Assembly (NCBI GenBank): GCA_941918925.1
Contig: OW799233.1
Location: 57,751,841 to 57,815,840, forward strand
Direction: 5' to 3'
Source of the DNA: Phyto melanocephala
Taxonomy: Eukaryota > Arthropoda > Insecta > Diptera > Rhinophoridae
DNA: 64,000 bases
Shown here: positions 12,418 to 23,492 of the stretch, one piece after another
Numbering within the stretch: the first letter of the stretch is position 1
How the letters are laid out: every line of letters begins with the position of its first letter
The notes under the pieces: model-generated
Told to the model about the DNA's origin: nothing
Seen by the model: only the letters and a program-made list of their open reading frames with translations
Database searches by the model: none
Made by a program: the position numbers and the translations under genes

Positions 12418-13080
12418 GTTTTATACCCTTCACCTGTGGTGCACAAGGGTATATATAGCTTTGTCATTCCGTTTGTAATTTCTACAATTTTCATTTCCGA
12501 CCCCATAGAGTATACATATATTTTCTTAAAGCATAGAGGAGTCGATTAAGCCCTTACCGTCTGTCCATCTGTCCGTGTGTTAGTTGAAATAAACTTTTAG
12601 AAGAATCTATATGTTCCTCAGATCTGTGTATGGTATCTTTTGGAAATATCCAGGAATGAATCGCTATTGAAATTCAGCAAAATCGCCCCATAACTTTCTG
12701 AGATATGAGCAAAAAACCACGACCACCTCATTTTTTCCACAATTACAACAACATACATATATACTGTTTAGAGTAAACGTGGCATCGAATCCCGGCTGAG
12801 CCAAAAAAAATTTTGTTTTATTTTATATATTTTTATTATTTTTAATTTTTTTTTTTTTGTTTTTAATACATTTTTTTCTTCCTTTTTAATTATTTATTTT
12901 TTTTGGAAACATACATACGTAAACCCAATTTATAATTCTGTAATGGGATGTTTTGTATATGTTTGTACGTATTTCATGTGAGATGAATGGTGATACAAAC
13001 AATCGTTTTTGAATGACTACACGTTGTGAAGTATATATGTATAAGATTCGGCACGTCCGAATATAGCACTGTTACTTGTT
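12418..13080 (-). mobile_element. Mini-me-like interspersed repeat (copy 1)
   Basis: Begins ttatacccttcacctgtggt, contains a GTCY-type microsatellite (ccgtctgtccatctgtccg, about 12558-12577) and ends cggcacgtccgaatatagca followed by ctgttacttgttt. The end is the inverse of the aacaagtaagagcactatat terminus of copies at 16009 and 60742. (TA)n plus (GTCY)n composition is the hallmark of dipteran mini-me/DINE-like non-autonomous elements; assignment is by resemblance. Confidence 0.6.
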
Positions 13081-14698
13081 TATTGTTGCTTTTATTTGGC
13101 GTTGTATTAAAAACTACATGGTCTTGTTTGTATTTTTAAATAGTTGCGCGAGAAAAAGTAATCTATGTAAACATAAATAATATTTGATAACTCAGTCAGC
13201 ACTAATCAAAAGAGTAAAGTAGATCAGCTGCGTTGTCAACACCATCTGATGTACACTCCACATCAGCCATTGATTTGTTTGAACAACGAACAATTTTTTG
13301 TGAGCACATGAATTTGCCTGCTGTTTTCAATGTTTTGTTCTTATTCAAACATAGTGGTCAGAACATTTGTTCGAACAACGATATCTGATATTAAAAGGCA
13401 TTTTGAATGTGAAAGAAACAGACGACACATAAAATGATCAACCAAATACACTTTATACGTTTTTCCATATCAAAGAACATAAACAATATTTTAACAATAT
13501 TGTTACGTTTATACCTTTTATAAACGTTGGCTTATTTCCTTTAAATAAGCTTTGAGTTCTTTTATTGAAAATTAATTAATTTTAAATAAATTACAATACC
13601 TAAATCAACGGAAAAATATATCACAATTTTTTTTGGTAAAAAATGCCATGTATGAAATTGAATTTGTGGAGATTTTAAATCAATCCTGAGAGTAAAAAAA
13701 TTGTGTATCTGTTGTGCAAATTTGTGTGACATTACTTTGCACTGATTTTTAGTTGTGCATATTTGCTCAAGTGATGCAAATTGCAATTTAATAGAATTTG
13801 TTTTTGTAGTCGTGCACAAGTTAAATTGTTTGCTAGACTTGCAAGGGTAGTTTGCATCAAAGAGTGAGTTCCGCTATTGTTTTGTAGCACTTTACTTATT
13901 TCACTTATGGCTATACACTTTTATTATCAAACTCACTTTGATACGCGCTTTACAAGCTCTACTGATATACTGATCATGTTAGCTGTGTTGTTCGGCTATT
14001 TATTTTATTTATATGTAGTGGCGTTCGGCAGGAATAATAAAAGTGCCTAAAAGTATGCTGCACATAATAACTCACATCATGTTCGAACAACCAGCGAAAT
14101 AAACTAATACAAATAAAGCTACAGTAACTTAAACTACTACAACTAAAATAAATTATAATGTAAATTAAGCTATTTAAAAATAAATCTGTAACAATATTTT
14201 CATTCTTGTATGTATTTTTAGAGTAAAACATAAACCCACTCTAATGGTAGCATTATTGTAACATTTTTGTCAGAAAGGAAACACCATAAGTGTGATATAT
14301 TAAATTTAAATCGTCGATTTTGTTTTTCTCGCATACAATTAGAAAAAATATTTCCGGGGTGCAACGCCACTGTTTGGGGACTGAAAATTTTAATATTGTA
14401 CTATGACAATAGCAAAGTTGAACCAAATACGTATTAAGTTTATTAATATTTTAAATAAAAATTAATCATGTTAACAACAAAAGTAGCGGAAACGAAACTA
14501 ATAAGAACTTTACAAAGATTTTTACTGATGTATTGCATGTTAAAAAAATATATTAATATATATAAAGCTTTCATCAAATTTCCAGTGTTTCTCTTTGTTA
14601 TATTTTTAATACATTAATTAAAATCATGGTGTATATTTATGAATGTTCTGGAGTTTGATTTTAAGAAATATTTAAATTTTAATAAAGATAATATAGTA
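13081..14698. other. AT-rich DNA with two truncated MITEs
   Basis: 13085-13256 is an inverted, truncated relative of the MITE at 49230-49481 (shared gcagctgatctactt, matched in reverse, and atttatgtttacatagatta). About 13250-13510 resembles the MITE at 29217-29480 (shared atatcaaagaacataaacaa). The rest shows no recognisable feature. Confidence 0.55.
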
Positions 14699-14701
14699 TT
14701 A

Positions 14702-14818
14702 GGGCCGTATTCATAAAAAATATTTTAGGTTTATTAAAGGCTTATTTGACAGATGTGGTAGAGAAATTTGTCAAATAAGCCTTCAATAAGCCTAAAATAT
14801 TTTTTATGAATACGGCCC
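14702..14818. mobile_element. Foldback MITE, PIF/Harbinger-like (TTA target duplication)
   Basis: A 117-bp element that is almost wholly inverted repeat: the two 50-bp arms starting gggccgtattcataaaaaat differ at only two positions. It is flanked on both sides by TTA (14699-14701 and 14819-14821). A GGG-start terminus with a 3-bp TTA duplication fits PIF/Harbinger; no transposase is encoded. Confidence 0.85.
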
Positions 14819-14932
14819 TTAAAGTCTACTTTTCAATATACATAGTTTTTTTTAAATCACTTTTTGCACCCCTTAAAAATTTAACAATACCGAAAATACT
14901 TTCCTGACTATTACACAAACTCAAACTATATA

Positions 14933-15184
14933 TTTGTGGCTTGGAGCTAAAAGGGCCAATGTCGCTTTTTTGCTCCTTTGAGTTAATCATTGCATTAGAT
15001 TTGTTTTCTTGCTCTATTTCATTATGGTAAAACAGCTGAAGTCATACTTAACCCAGAACAGCTTCATAAATAAAATGCCAATGGCCAATGTCACTATGGA
15101 AGCACCTATAAAAGTTAAAGTTCAATTCCAATTTTCTCAAAAGTAAATATTTTGACATTGGCCCTTTTAGCTCCAAGCCACAAA
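14933..15184. mobile_element. MITE with perfect 31-bp terminal inverted repeats
   Basis: 14933-14963 and 15154-15184 are exact reverse complements (core ggagctaaaagggccaatgt). The 190-bp centre is non-coding. The right end abuts the 5' part of a Helitron relic, so the MITE probably inserted into it. No clear target duplication is seen. Confidence 0.8.
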
Positions 15185-15832
15185 AAGTGAAACTGTGTCT
15201 GTGTGTGTGTAAGCTGTAGACTCTGAAACCGCCAATCAGACTCAACCCTTGACAAGTTTTTGTACACATTCCAGGAAGTGTTTATGGGTGGTAAAAAGTG
15301 GGCAGTGCCACGCCCATAAAGAAGAATTATAATTTTTAGCTCTTGCACTTGACCGATTTTTCTGAAACTTTGCACACATTTTGAGCACTATATTATTTCG
15401 TCATTAGAAAAGTGGGCAGTGCCACCCCGATTAAAAATAAGTTATTATTTTCAGCTATTTCCACGCATTTCAATGGTTCCCACCGATTTGCCTTTCAACT
15501 TCAAGCGACTACAGTTTCCAGTTCGCCTTGCCTTCGCTATCACCATCAACAAAGCACAAGGACAATCTCTGCGTGTTGCAGGATTAAATTTGGAAAATCG
15601 ATGCTTTTCACATGACCAGCTGTACTTCGCATACTCCAGAATGGGAACACCAAAAAATTTTTTCATTTTCACAGCAAATGGAAAAACCAAAAATATTGTA
15701 TACTCACTTGCAATACAATTGAAGTCAATAAAATATTATTTTTAATATTATTTTTTTTAGGATATTCAATTAAAATTCAGAATGCATTTTTAATTATAAA
15801 GAGCGTATTAACGCGCGCCGGTATAAGCTATA
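15185..15832 (+). mobile_element. Helitron relic encoding the C-terminus of a PIF1-like helicase
   Basis: The left part (gtgtgtgtgtaagctgtagac, then two copies of the gggcagtgccacgcccat/ttgcacttgaccgatttttc repeat) matches the Helitron at 28003-28859. 15458-15745 then encodes FKRLQFPVRLAFAITINKAQ, GQSLRVAGLNLE and HDQLYFAYSRMGTPKNFFIF, the last motifs of the Helitron/PIF1 helicase with natural termination at 15743-15745. The 3' end near 15810-15832 (gcgtattaacgcgcgccggt) resembles a decayed Helitron terminus. The Rep/HUH nickase and most of the helicase are absent, so this is a heavily deleted element. Confidence 0.82.
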
Positions 15833-16008
15833 TACTAACACATGTATGAAAAGATTTATAATATTTATTTTTCAAATAAACATAAAGAATAATATTGATA
15901 CAATATTAAAACAATAATTTTATAAAAAATAAACAAAAATTATTTTTTTTTAAATTGTCTTCAAAGTTTGTGTATGAAATATTATTGGTAGCTCTAAAAT
16001 TATTAAAA
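15833..16008. other. AT-rich spacer
   Basis: No feature recognised between the Helitron relic and the next repeat. Confidence 0.5.
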
Positions 16009-17525
16009 ACAAGTAAGAGCACTATATTCGGCTGTGCCGAATCTTTTATACCTACCACCAATTTTCCGTACTTTTATAGCTAGTGTTTTTTTCCCCAATT
16101 TTTTGTTTACCGGGAATGTGAGATTTATTTTTTAATTTAACGGGATCCCTAAGCAAAACAAATAAAAAGTAAATTAATTTTTAATTAATAAAAAACTTTT
16201 TATAAAAAGGCATAAAATAGTTTATAATGTTAAAGAAACACTTCAAAATTATAAAAATTAATAAAGAAACTTGAATTTAAAATATAAATTGAGTAAAAAT
16301 ATTTTTTATTAAAAAAAATTTAATTATCTAGACACGAGATCAAATATGAGCACAAAAACAAAAATACAGGTAATTCAGCTATGAGATTAAAAATAAAATC
16401 ATTAGTTTCAAAACCATGTATAATTAAAAAAATATAACGTAAAAATTTTTAACGACTTAGAAAATAATCTTTTAATATGCCCAAAGGGTTTATTGACTGG
16501 TCGGAAAGTCTATTTCTGATTTTATTAACAAATTGCCCTGTTACAGAAAACATTAGTTCACTTTATATCGATGTTGAAGTTGAAAAAGAAGTTTTTTTTT
16601 AGATTACTCCACCAGGGGTTAACCGGGGAAACTCTCGAAGCCAGATAAAAAGGACGGCCTGATTGCCCTTAAGAGATAATAAAAATGACGCGCGAGCTCT
16701 TGACCCGACTAGAGCTAAATCACGACTCAAAAAGAAATGTTACAATAAAAACATCTGCTTTCAAATCTTACCCACCTTTTTCATTTCCCGCGATCCTGAA
16801 AAATAATCCCGGGAAATCGGGAAGATTATTTATTCTTCCAAAATCTTTATTCATAGAGAAATTATATGAATTTGAGATAAAGTCTTATATGATAGGTGGG
16901 CGTAAAAATGGGCGTGTAACATTTATTTTCCGTAAGTACAAAGCCTTTGACCAAAAAGCAATGATATCAAAATTTCAGAATAATACATCTAATTTTGCCA
17001 GTTTTATAACGTTTCAAATCTTGAATATACCGAAAAATTAACTGCACGGTAAAAATTTTCGTACGTTTTGATCTATAACTCCTTTCCTTATTCGTAGATT
17101 TTGGCACTTTTGAAGAAAAATATTTTTTTTACTCAGGAAATATACGTTCGAAATTTCATGACTCTATGTTAATGCATTTGGACACAATTCCATTTTATTC
17201 GGTGTTTGAAGGACACGATTTTTTTTACCTACTCTGGCTTTACGGACTATAATTCTCTTCCTAATATTCCGATTAAGCCCATTTTCAATACCAAACAAAC
17301 CTTGTGTATAAGAAATATTCTGGAAAAATTTTACATACCTAGCTTTTTTGGTCTGACCTCTATCTTGCTTCCAACAGACGGAAGGACATACCTAGATCAT
17401 GATAAAATAAAACCCCTATTCAGAGTATATATACTTATTGGGGTCTAAAATGGACATTTCGATGTGTTACAAACGGAATGACAAAATGAATACACCCCCG
17501 CCATTTTTTTGTTGGCTGGTATAAT
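16009..17525 (+). mobile_element. Mini-me-like interspersed repeat (copy 2)
   Basis: Starts with aacaagtaagagcactatat followed by the hairpin attcggctgtgccgaat (7-bp stem) and tttatacctaccacc. It ends with a cgatgtgttacaaacggaat block and a second hairpin (ccgccatttttttgttggc, then tggtataata). GTCY-type microsatellite is reduced to caacagacggaaggacatac near 17369-17390. No coding capacity. It is larger than other copies because of a central insertion around 16110-16700. Confidence 0.65.
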
Positions 17526-17545
17526 AAATATTGATAAGGAATATA

Positions 17546-18147
17546 AAGGATGGTTTAATTTTAAGGGCCGATATTGAATATGAACTACACCAAGACGTCA
17601 AATTTTTTTTCTGCATTTCATTTGACATTTTTCATTTTCAATCTAACTCTATTTGAACCATTGAAAGATACACAATCGAGCAACGCGTTAAAACTATTCA
17701 GGCTTATTATAAAAATGAGCGTTCAAATCAAAATGCATTTCGCGTACTTCGTGATTCTTTTTGTCAACATAATCGTTCAAATTCGTCCACAATCGGGAGA
17801 ATTGTAAAAAATATTTAAATTTCAGCAAAACAGGTCTGTATGAAATGTGAAAACATCTGTGAATGCCATCTTAGTTCGTTGAATGGGAAACATTGCTGTT
17901 TTTCGCGATAATATGGCAAAAGAGCAGTCAACCTCGACTCATCATCGTACCCAACAATTAAAGATCAACATCGTCATTGGAAATTTGGACCATCTATGGA
18001 GGTGTGTTGCCGAAGTCGCGTTGGCTTTTTAACCGATATTTCATTCAAATACAAATATTATCATTATAAAAAGAAATGATAATAATTTCCTAAATAATTT
18101 GTGTTTTATTCAAAATCACCATTGGCCCTTAAAATTTAACCACCCTT
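17546..18147 (+). mobile_element. Internally deleted mariner-like element (copy A)
   Basis: Flanked by TA on both sides (17544-17545, 18148-18149); ends aaggatggtt and its near inverse aaccaccctt. The interior keeps scrambled pieces of a mariner-type transposase helix-turn-helix region (NAFRVLRDSFCQHNR, SSTIGRIVKNI) and a possible C-terminal tail (LWRCVAEVALAF) joined by a large deletion. Non-functional; cross-mobilisation by a full-length relative is plausible. A second copy with a very similar deletion structure is at 60861-61450. Confidence 0.75.
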
Positions 18148-18149
18148 TA

Positions 18150-18381
18150 CTAAAGAATATAAGATAGGTAAAAATATAATTTCGGTAAAAAATTTATTTT
18201 AAATAGTCAAATACATATTTTAAATCTACTGATGCACTTTTTTTTTTTAAATATTTTTAAATCTTTAACCTCTTAAGACTGAGAGTACACCTAATATAAA
18301 GTTGGGCACAAATCATTACTCTAGTTAATTTTTGTAAACAACCTCGGTCATTTTTGTTTTCACAAACCCCTATAAAATTCC
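18150..18381. other. AT-rich spacer
   Basis: No coding or repeat structure recognised. Confidence 0.5.
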
Positions 18382-18578
18382 CATGGTACAATCATCAGGT
18401 AGCCTCAGTTCTGCAACAACAAAATTCTACATGTATTTTATTGTTGGAAAACGACGAATAAAATGTCAGAAAGCAAATGTGTGTGCGTGGTTTTTTTGGC
18501 GGTAGAATATATACGTACACAATATATACACACACATAAACAAAATTTGACATTTTAGTTAAACCTTAAGCTACCATG
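18382..18578. mobile_element. hAT-like MITE, CATGGTA family (copy 1)
   Basis: 197-bp element beginning catggtacaatcatcaggta and ending aaccttaagctaccatg, flanked by a perfect 8-bp duplication aaaattcc (18374-18381, 18579-18586). An 8-bp duplication is typical of hAT elements. Its interior is present in the opposite orientation at 51929-52139. Confidence 0.85.
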
Positions 18579-19044
18579 AAAATTCCTTTGTCGTTTGTGC
18601 AAAAAATAAAAAAGAATGTTACCCAAAATGTTAGTAGAGTCATCTAGTGTTCTACGTGATATTTAACAAAGACATGTCCTCATTGTTTGCAAAAAAAAGT
18701 AGTGGCGCCATCTAGGTTTCAATAGATGGTGCCGTCTGCAATGTGTAAATGCTAATGAGTATGACTAATATATTTTTATAAAAATTTAAAAAAAAAGTGG
18801 ACGTGGCACATTTATTTTCCGTTATAACAAAGTCTTTGACCAAAAAGCAATGTTTGCAAAATTTCAGAATCGTACATATAGTTTTGTCAGTTTTATTACG
18901 TTTTAAATTTAAAATATTCACTGTGCGGTATAAATTTTCGTACATTTTGATCTATAACTCTTTTCCTAATGCATAGATTTAAGCGATTTTAGGGAAAAAT
19001 ATTCTTTTTACTCGAGACTTTACGTTAATGCATTTGGACACAAT

Positions 19045-19619
19045 TGTAGTGTACCTCACAAGTGTCTACTGCACACACATTGCCCACTCTGAAATTCATA
19101 CATACGACCCAAATTAGAGTAGGGTATGCAATAGATCAAATAACTGTATTTATTAATTACCTCATATTCACTAGAATGTAGGTCAAGTAATATAGGAATG
19201 CATGGAAATGAATACAATGAGAATGCATTCAAACCACATTGAGTGTTTTAATATAAATGAGTACATTTACAAATACCAACATTCTGATTGGCTAATACAA
19301 TTACAGGGAGAGTGAATTTTGATATATTAATGGTACTGATAAAGACAGATAGAAATTTATCAATAAGTATAATAAGTTAGAAAGGCTAAGAATTAATTTT
19401 AAACTTAGTATATAAGAACCGATAAAATTAAATAAAGATAGACTTAAAGTTATAATACTAATTCGGCAACAACTTGCCTCGTGTTTTTAATTGAAGTCTC
19501 AACAATAATTCGGCAGTTCCTTTGAACGCCTTACAAATCAGCTGAAACCCTGACAGCTAGTAAAAATAACCAAGGGCTATAGGGAACTTACACTACACAA
19601 CATAAGAAAAACCATTACA
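19045..19619 (+). repeat. 5' LTR of the gypsy-type element
   Basis: Begins tgtagtgtacctcacaagtg, ends aagaaaaaccattaca. It contains a TATA-like cttagtatataag and a polyadenylation signal aaataaag close together near 19415-19440, which places the R region in the last third. Matches 23691-24265. Confidence 0.93.
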
Positions 19620-19632
19620 TGGCGATCCTGCC
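19620..19632 (+). promoter_or_regulatory. Putative tRNA primer-binding site
   Basis: tggcgatcctgcc starts directly after the 5' LTR with the TGG expected to pair with a tRNA CCA end. The tRNA species was not determined. Confidence 0.6.
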
Positions 19633-19775
19633 AAATCTTCCAAATCTGCAAAATTTTCCAAATCCTGCCAAATCTTCCAAATCTGCTAAATTTTCCAAAT
19701 CCTGCCAAATCTTCTAAATCTGCCAAATTTTATAAATCTGCCAAATCTTCCAAATCTGTCAAATCTGACAATTGG
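19628..19775 (+). repeat. Tandem repeat in the gypsy leader
   Basis: About nine imperfect copies of ctgccaaatcttccaaat and shortened forms lie between the primer site and the first ORF. They may be part of the packaging leader or a replication slippage product. Confidence 0.75.
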
Positions 19776-19955
19776 CAAACATTAATATCAAATAATAATA
19801 TCAAATGTCCATGGAAATAGATGACATATTTGCATGTTGGTTGCACGTTTGCGTACGTAGAAAGCAAACCAAAAGAAGAGTAGAAGCCTGAACCAACAGG
19901 TTATGCAGCAACTCCTTACGAACCACAATAGCAGCTTATATATAAATTTTTCAAT

Positions 19956-20210
19956 ATGACGTGGTGGAAAAACATTCTAAAGGCTATCCCACTAGTTTTT
20001 GCAGGATACGAAGTAGGGAAGAATGAAAATCGGGAAGATGAACGGACCAATCAACAGATGATAGAATATATGAACACTATAAGAACACAAAATGAACATA
20101 AAGAAGAGGGTTTAGACATTTTTGAAATAACAATGATAGTCACATTAGCTTTATTAGTAATTGCCTACATCATAAGACTAATGTATGCAATAATTAATAA
20201 CAGGAAGTAA
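19956..20210 (+). CDS. Small single-pass membrane protein ORF in the gypsy-type element
   Basis: 84 codons. An amphipathic or weakly hydrophobic N-terminus (MTWWKNILKAIPLVFAGYEV) is followed by a highly charged segment (about residues 22-52) and a strong transmembrane segment (about 58-80, FEITMIVTLALLVIAYIIRL) ending in a short basic tail NNRK. It is the first ORF after the primer site, where gag would start. I do not recognise a family. It could be a truncated envelope-like or viroporin-like product, or a chance ORF; the TM segment and intact frame in a young element favour a real protein. Confidence 0.5.
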   Translation: MTWWKNILKAIPLVFAGYEVGKNENREDERTNQQMIEYMNTIRTQNEHKEEGLDIFEITMIVTLALLVIAYIIRLMYAIINNRK

Positions 20211-20595
20211 AAAAAAAATATATATATATTTAAATATATACAAAACATACATATATATATATGTACATATATGAAAATGTAAAATAAAAATAGAAATATA
20301 TAAAAATAAACATAATTTAAAAGAATAATTGTTCCCAATAAACGTAAAATACAGTAAAGAAAAACTATTACATTATAATAAAAACAAATATTTTCGCTGC
20401 ACAATTAATTATAATTAATAATTATAATTATATATATATGATAATTATCAATGTTGTCCAAAAATAATAAAAATTATTGTAATTATTACTGTAATCACAT
20501 TAATATATAAGTTTATTAATAATTGTAAAAACACAAAAGTAATTCATAAATTTTAACAACTATATTAATTAGAATATTTAAAAATAAACATTACA

Positions 20596-20790
20596 ATGGT
20601 TAGACCAAAAAACCCGTTGGAAAAGAACATTATAAGGAATAGGGAACAAACAGAGGAAGAGAAACTGCAATTTTGGAAAAAATTTTACGATTGTATAGGG
20701 ATGAAGAAAATTCCCACATTGGATAGTATTAATAGTGGAATTGACATAGAAGAAGAAACTGTTAGAATGATAAGAAAATTTTCAAAATAA
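20596..20790 (+). CDS. Small charged ORF in the gypsy-type element
   Basis: 64 codons, MVRPKNPLEKNIIRNREQTE.., Lys/Glu-rich with a helical middle (EEKLQFWKKFYDCIGM). No family recognised. Lying between the membrane ORF and the pol pieces, it may be the remaining 5' end of gag. AT-rich non-coding sequence fills 20211-20595. Confidence 0.35.
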   Translation: MVRPKNPLEKNIIRNREQTEEEKLQFWKKFYDCIGMKKIPTLDSINSGIDIEEETVRMIRKFSK

Positions 20791-20897
20791 TCGGTAGAAT
20801 AAAATACATGTTAGGAATAATAATAACTAATATTAAATTTATTTTATGTATTTTAAGAAATACGTACTAGAACATAAGATTGATGATGCTATAACAG

Positions 20898-23492
20898 ATG
20901 CTTAGCAAATCAGAATTAATGAAAATATTCAGAAAATATCAAGATGTATTTCATTTAGAGAATGAAAAATTGACTGTAAACAATTTTTATAAACAAAACA
21001 TTACAACTTCAGATGACACTCCGGTGTATATAAAAAACTACAGACTACCACACTCACAAACGGACATAATAAATGAACAGGTACAAAATATGCTAAACGA
21101 CGATATAATAGAACCATCAGTTAGCCCCTACAATGCTCCACTTCTTTTGGTACCCAAGAAGAATGTGGAAGACAAACGGAAATGGAGACTAGTAGTAGAC
21201 TTTAGAAAGTTGGAAGGATTGGAGGGAATTTTGACAATTACACTAGGAATAACAATGACTTCCATAACAGTAGAAATGACAAATACGATTCGGACAATGA
21301 CAGCGACAACACAAATTCGTCTGCAAACGACAATTACGACCATGATTCTGCAAATGCAGACGAAAGCATTTAACACATTGGAAATTACGATACCTCCTCA
21401 GACAGAAATTGTACAACCATTGAAACTAAACCTCACTGAAGATTACGTAATACTTAATAATGAATTAAAAAGCGATATTTTTTTTTTGAAGTAACTCTAT
21501 AGCACGAGAAACGAAATGACACATATTGAAATTTTAAGACACAATAGGTAAGACACAAATTTTACAGGGCATTAGAATACACACTGACCCACTAAGAAAT
21601 TATAACGTATTAAATTACACAAACATAAACAGTGACGAACGTTGTGAACAAATTATGAATGAATTGCAATTAGATAGAACTGATGAATATGCTAAATCAG
21701 AATTAATGAGAATATTTAGGAAATATAAAGAATGGAAATAACCTCAGACGTACTAAAACAAATGATACCGTTCGAAAATGATGAAAATGAAAAGAAAATA
21801 CTAATAACTACAAGGGCGATGACAAAGAAAAATGAAAATAAGAATAAAGAGGCAAATAAGATTGATGAAGGTAAAGAAATAAATATGAATACAGAGCTCG
21901 CGAATAGAAGTAATATGGGAAGATGTATCTCTCAGGAGTCTGATCAACTTCTAATATGGGAATGCACATCCATAAATGACGTAAAGAATATAAGGAAATT
22001 ACAATTTAATAAGTTTGAAAATATAGAAGAAGTCGACATAAAAATTGAGGATAATATTGTGCACATAGGACGTGATGATAATTCATCGAAACAAGATTCG
22101 ATTATGAAGAAATCACGTACCAAAAATGATAATTATATGAATGAAGGATGTAATGATAATTAATCGAAACAAGATTCGAATATGAAGAAGTTACATGCCA
22201 GAAACGTACAAGATGTTAGTAACATGTATGAAAGATTCAGCAATAACTCAGCGAAACTAGATTCGATTCTGAGGAAACTGATATCTAAAATGCGAAAGGA
22301 AAATATAAAGGAATTAGCGCTAGCAAAGAATGATAAAATATTTAAAATGTATACAATGAAAGATTTAAAAGAAGCATATGCAAAAATAAGAATAAACAAC
22401 AAAAGTCCTCAACTTAAAATATTAATTTACAATGCCCCAACAAGAATAACAAATGATATTCTGAAATATAAACTCATCGATGAATTCCACAATGCCAAAC
22501 ACGCAGGCCACTTAGGAATAAGAAAGACGATAATTAAATTGAAACAACGGTACATATGGAAAAATATGAATAAAATGGTTAAACAATTTGTAAAATATTG
22601 TGACAAGTGTAACATGAATAAACAAACCAAGAACATTAGAGAACCACTTACGCTAACGAAAACCCCAAACGACAGTTTTGAAGTAATATCAATTGACACA
22701 GTAGGACCACTTCGTATTTCAAATGAATATCGATACATATTGACTATGCAGTGCGAACTAACGAAATTCGTTATTGCTCACCCAATGTCAACGAAAGATG
22801 CACTTACAACTGCAAAGACATTAGTAGAACAATTGATTTTAAAATACGGTAAATTTAAGGTACTCAAATCAGACAACGGAACTGAATTTAAAAACGAACT
22901 GATGCGTAACATATGTTCATTACTTGATACTAGACAAACATTTTCAACACCTTACCACCATGAGACAATAGGTTCGGTAGAGAGAAATCACAGGGTTCTC
23001 AATGAATTTTTGCTAACTACAGCAAATGATTATGAATGGGATAAGTGGATAAATTACTTTACTTTTGCCTACAACACGGCACCCCACATAGACACTGGTT
23101 ACACGCCATTTGAACTAGTATATGGTAAACTACCATATTTACCATCGGAAATTAGTAATTATGAAAAAACTAAAATATACAATTATGAAAATTACGCGAA
23201 AGAATTGAAACAAAGGCTACAGTATTCTTTAAATAGGGCTAAAGAGCTTACAACGAGAATAAAAGAAAAAAGAGTAATAGAAAACAGATATACCAATAAA
23301 CTAAATTTGAATATAGGAGATTTAGTTTTAATAAAAGTAGAGAATAGAAAGAAGAACCAAAGCCCATACAAAGGCCCATACAAGATAATTAGGAATAACG
23401 GTGTAAATACAATAATAGATTACAATGGAATAGAGAAAGAATTTCATAACAATCAATTAAAACCATACATAGCAATAACAAATAATGAATAA
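20898..23492 (+). pseudogene. Scrambled pol of the gypsy-type element
   Basis: 20898-21225 encodes the start of RT (SKSELMKIFRKYQDVFHLEN ... VSPYNAPLLLVPKK ... KWRLVVDFRKL) and stops before the catalytic palm. Then comes an Asn/Asp-rich stretch and a PPQTEIVQPLKLNLTEDYVI segment (21230-21494) normally found before RT. A linker at about 21570-21730 follows, ending AKSELMRIFRKYKE, a near duplicate of the 20898 start. The post-RNase H linker and integrase (21732-23492) come last. RT palm and RNase H are missing. A single in-frame TAA at 22161-22163 divides 21732-22163 from the integrase ORF. The order suggests template switching between two transcripts at the KSELM.IFRKY homology. Confidence 0.75.
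22182..23492 (+). CDS. Ty3/gypsy-type integrase ORF
   Basis: 436 codons open. It has an N-terminal HHCC zinc-binding domain (H103, H107, C140, C143) and a catalytic core with D172 (SIDTVGP), D231 (KSDNGTEF) and E267 (GSVERNHR), spaced D-X35-E as in retroviral-type integrases. A C-terminal SH3-like part has NIGDLVLIKVENRKKNQSPY and KGPYKIIRNN. Integrase inserts the cDNA into the genome. All expected catalytic residues are present. The upstream frame runs into it except for one stop at 22161-22163, so it may once have been the C-terminal part of Pol rather than a separate protein. Confidence 0.9.
   Translation: MKKLHARNVQDVSNMYERFSNNSAKLDSILRKLISKMRKENIKELALAKNDKIFKMYTMKDLKEAYAKIRINNKSPQLKILIYNAPTRITNDILKYKLIDEFHNAKHAGHLGIRKTIIKLKQRYIWKNMNKMVKQFVKYCDKCNMNKQTKNIREPLTLTKTPNDSFEVISIDTVGPLRISNEYRYILTMQCELTKFVIAHPMSTKDALTTAKTLVEQLILKYGKFKVLKSDNGTEFKNELMRNICSLLDTRQTFSTPYHHETIGSVERNHRVLNEFLLTTANDYEWDKWINYFTFAYNTAPHIDTGYTPFELVYGKLPYLPSEISNYEKTKIYNYENYAKELKQRLQYSLNRAKELTTRIKEKRVIENRYTNKLNLNIGDLVLIKVENRKKNQSPYKGPYKIIRNNGVNTIIDYNGIEKEFHNNQLKPYIAITNNE

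Noticed and set aside
16685..17041. 118-codon plus-strand open frame inside a mini-me-like repeat
   Set aside because: Its sequence is shared at nucleotide level with non-coding parts of other copies, where the frame is not open.
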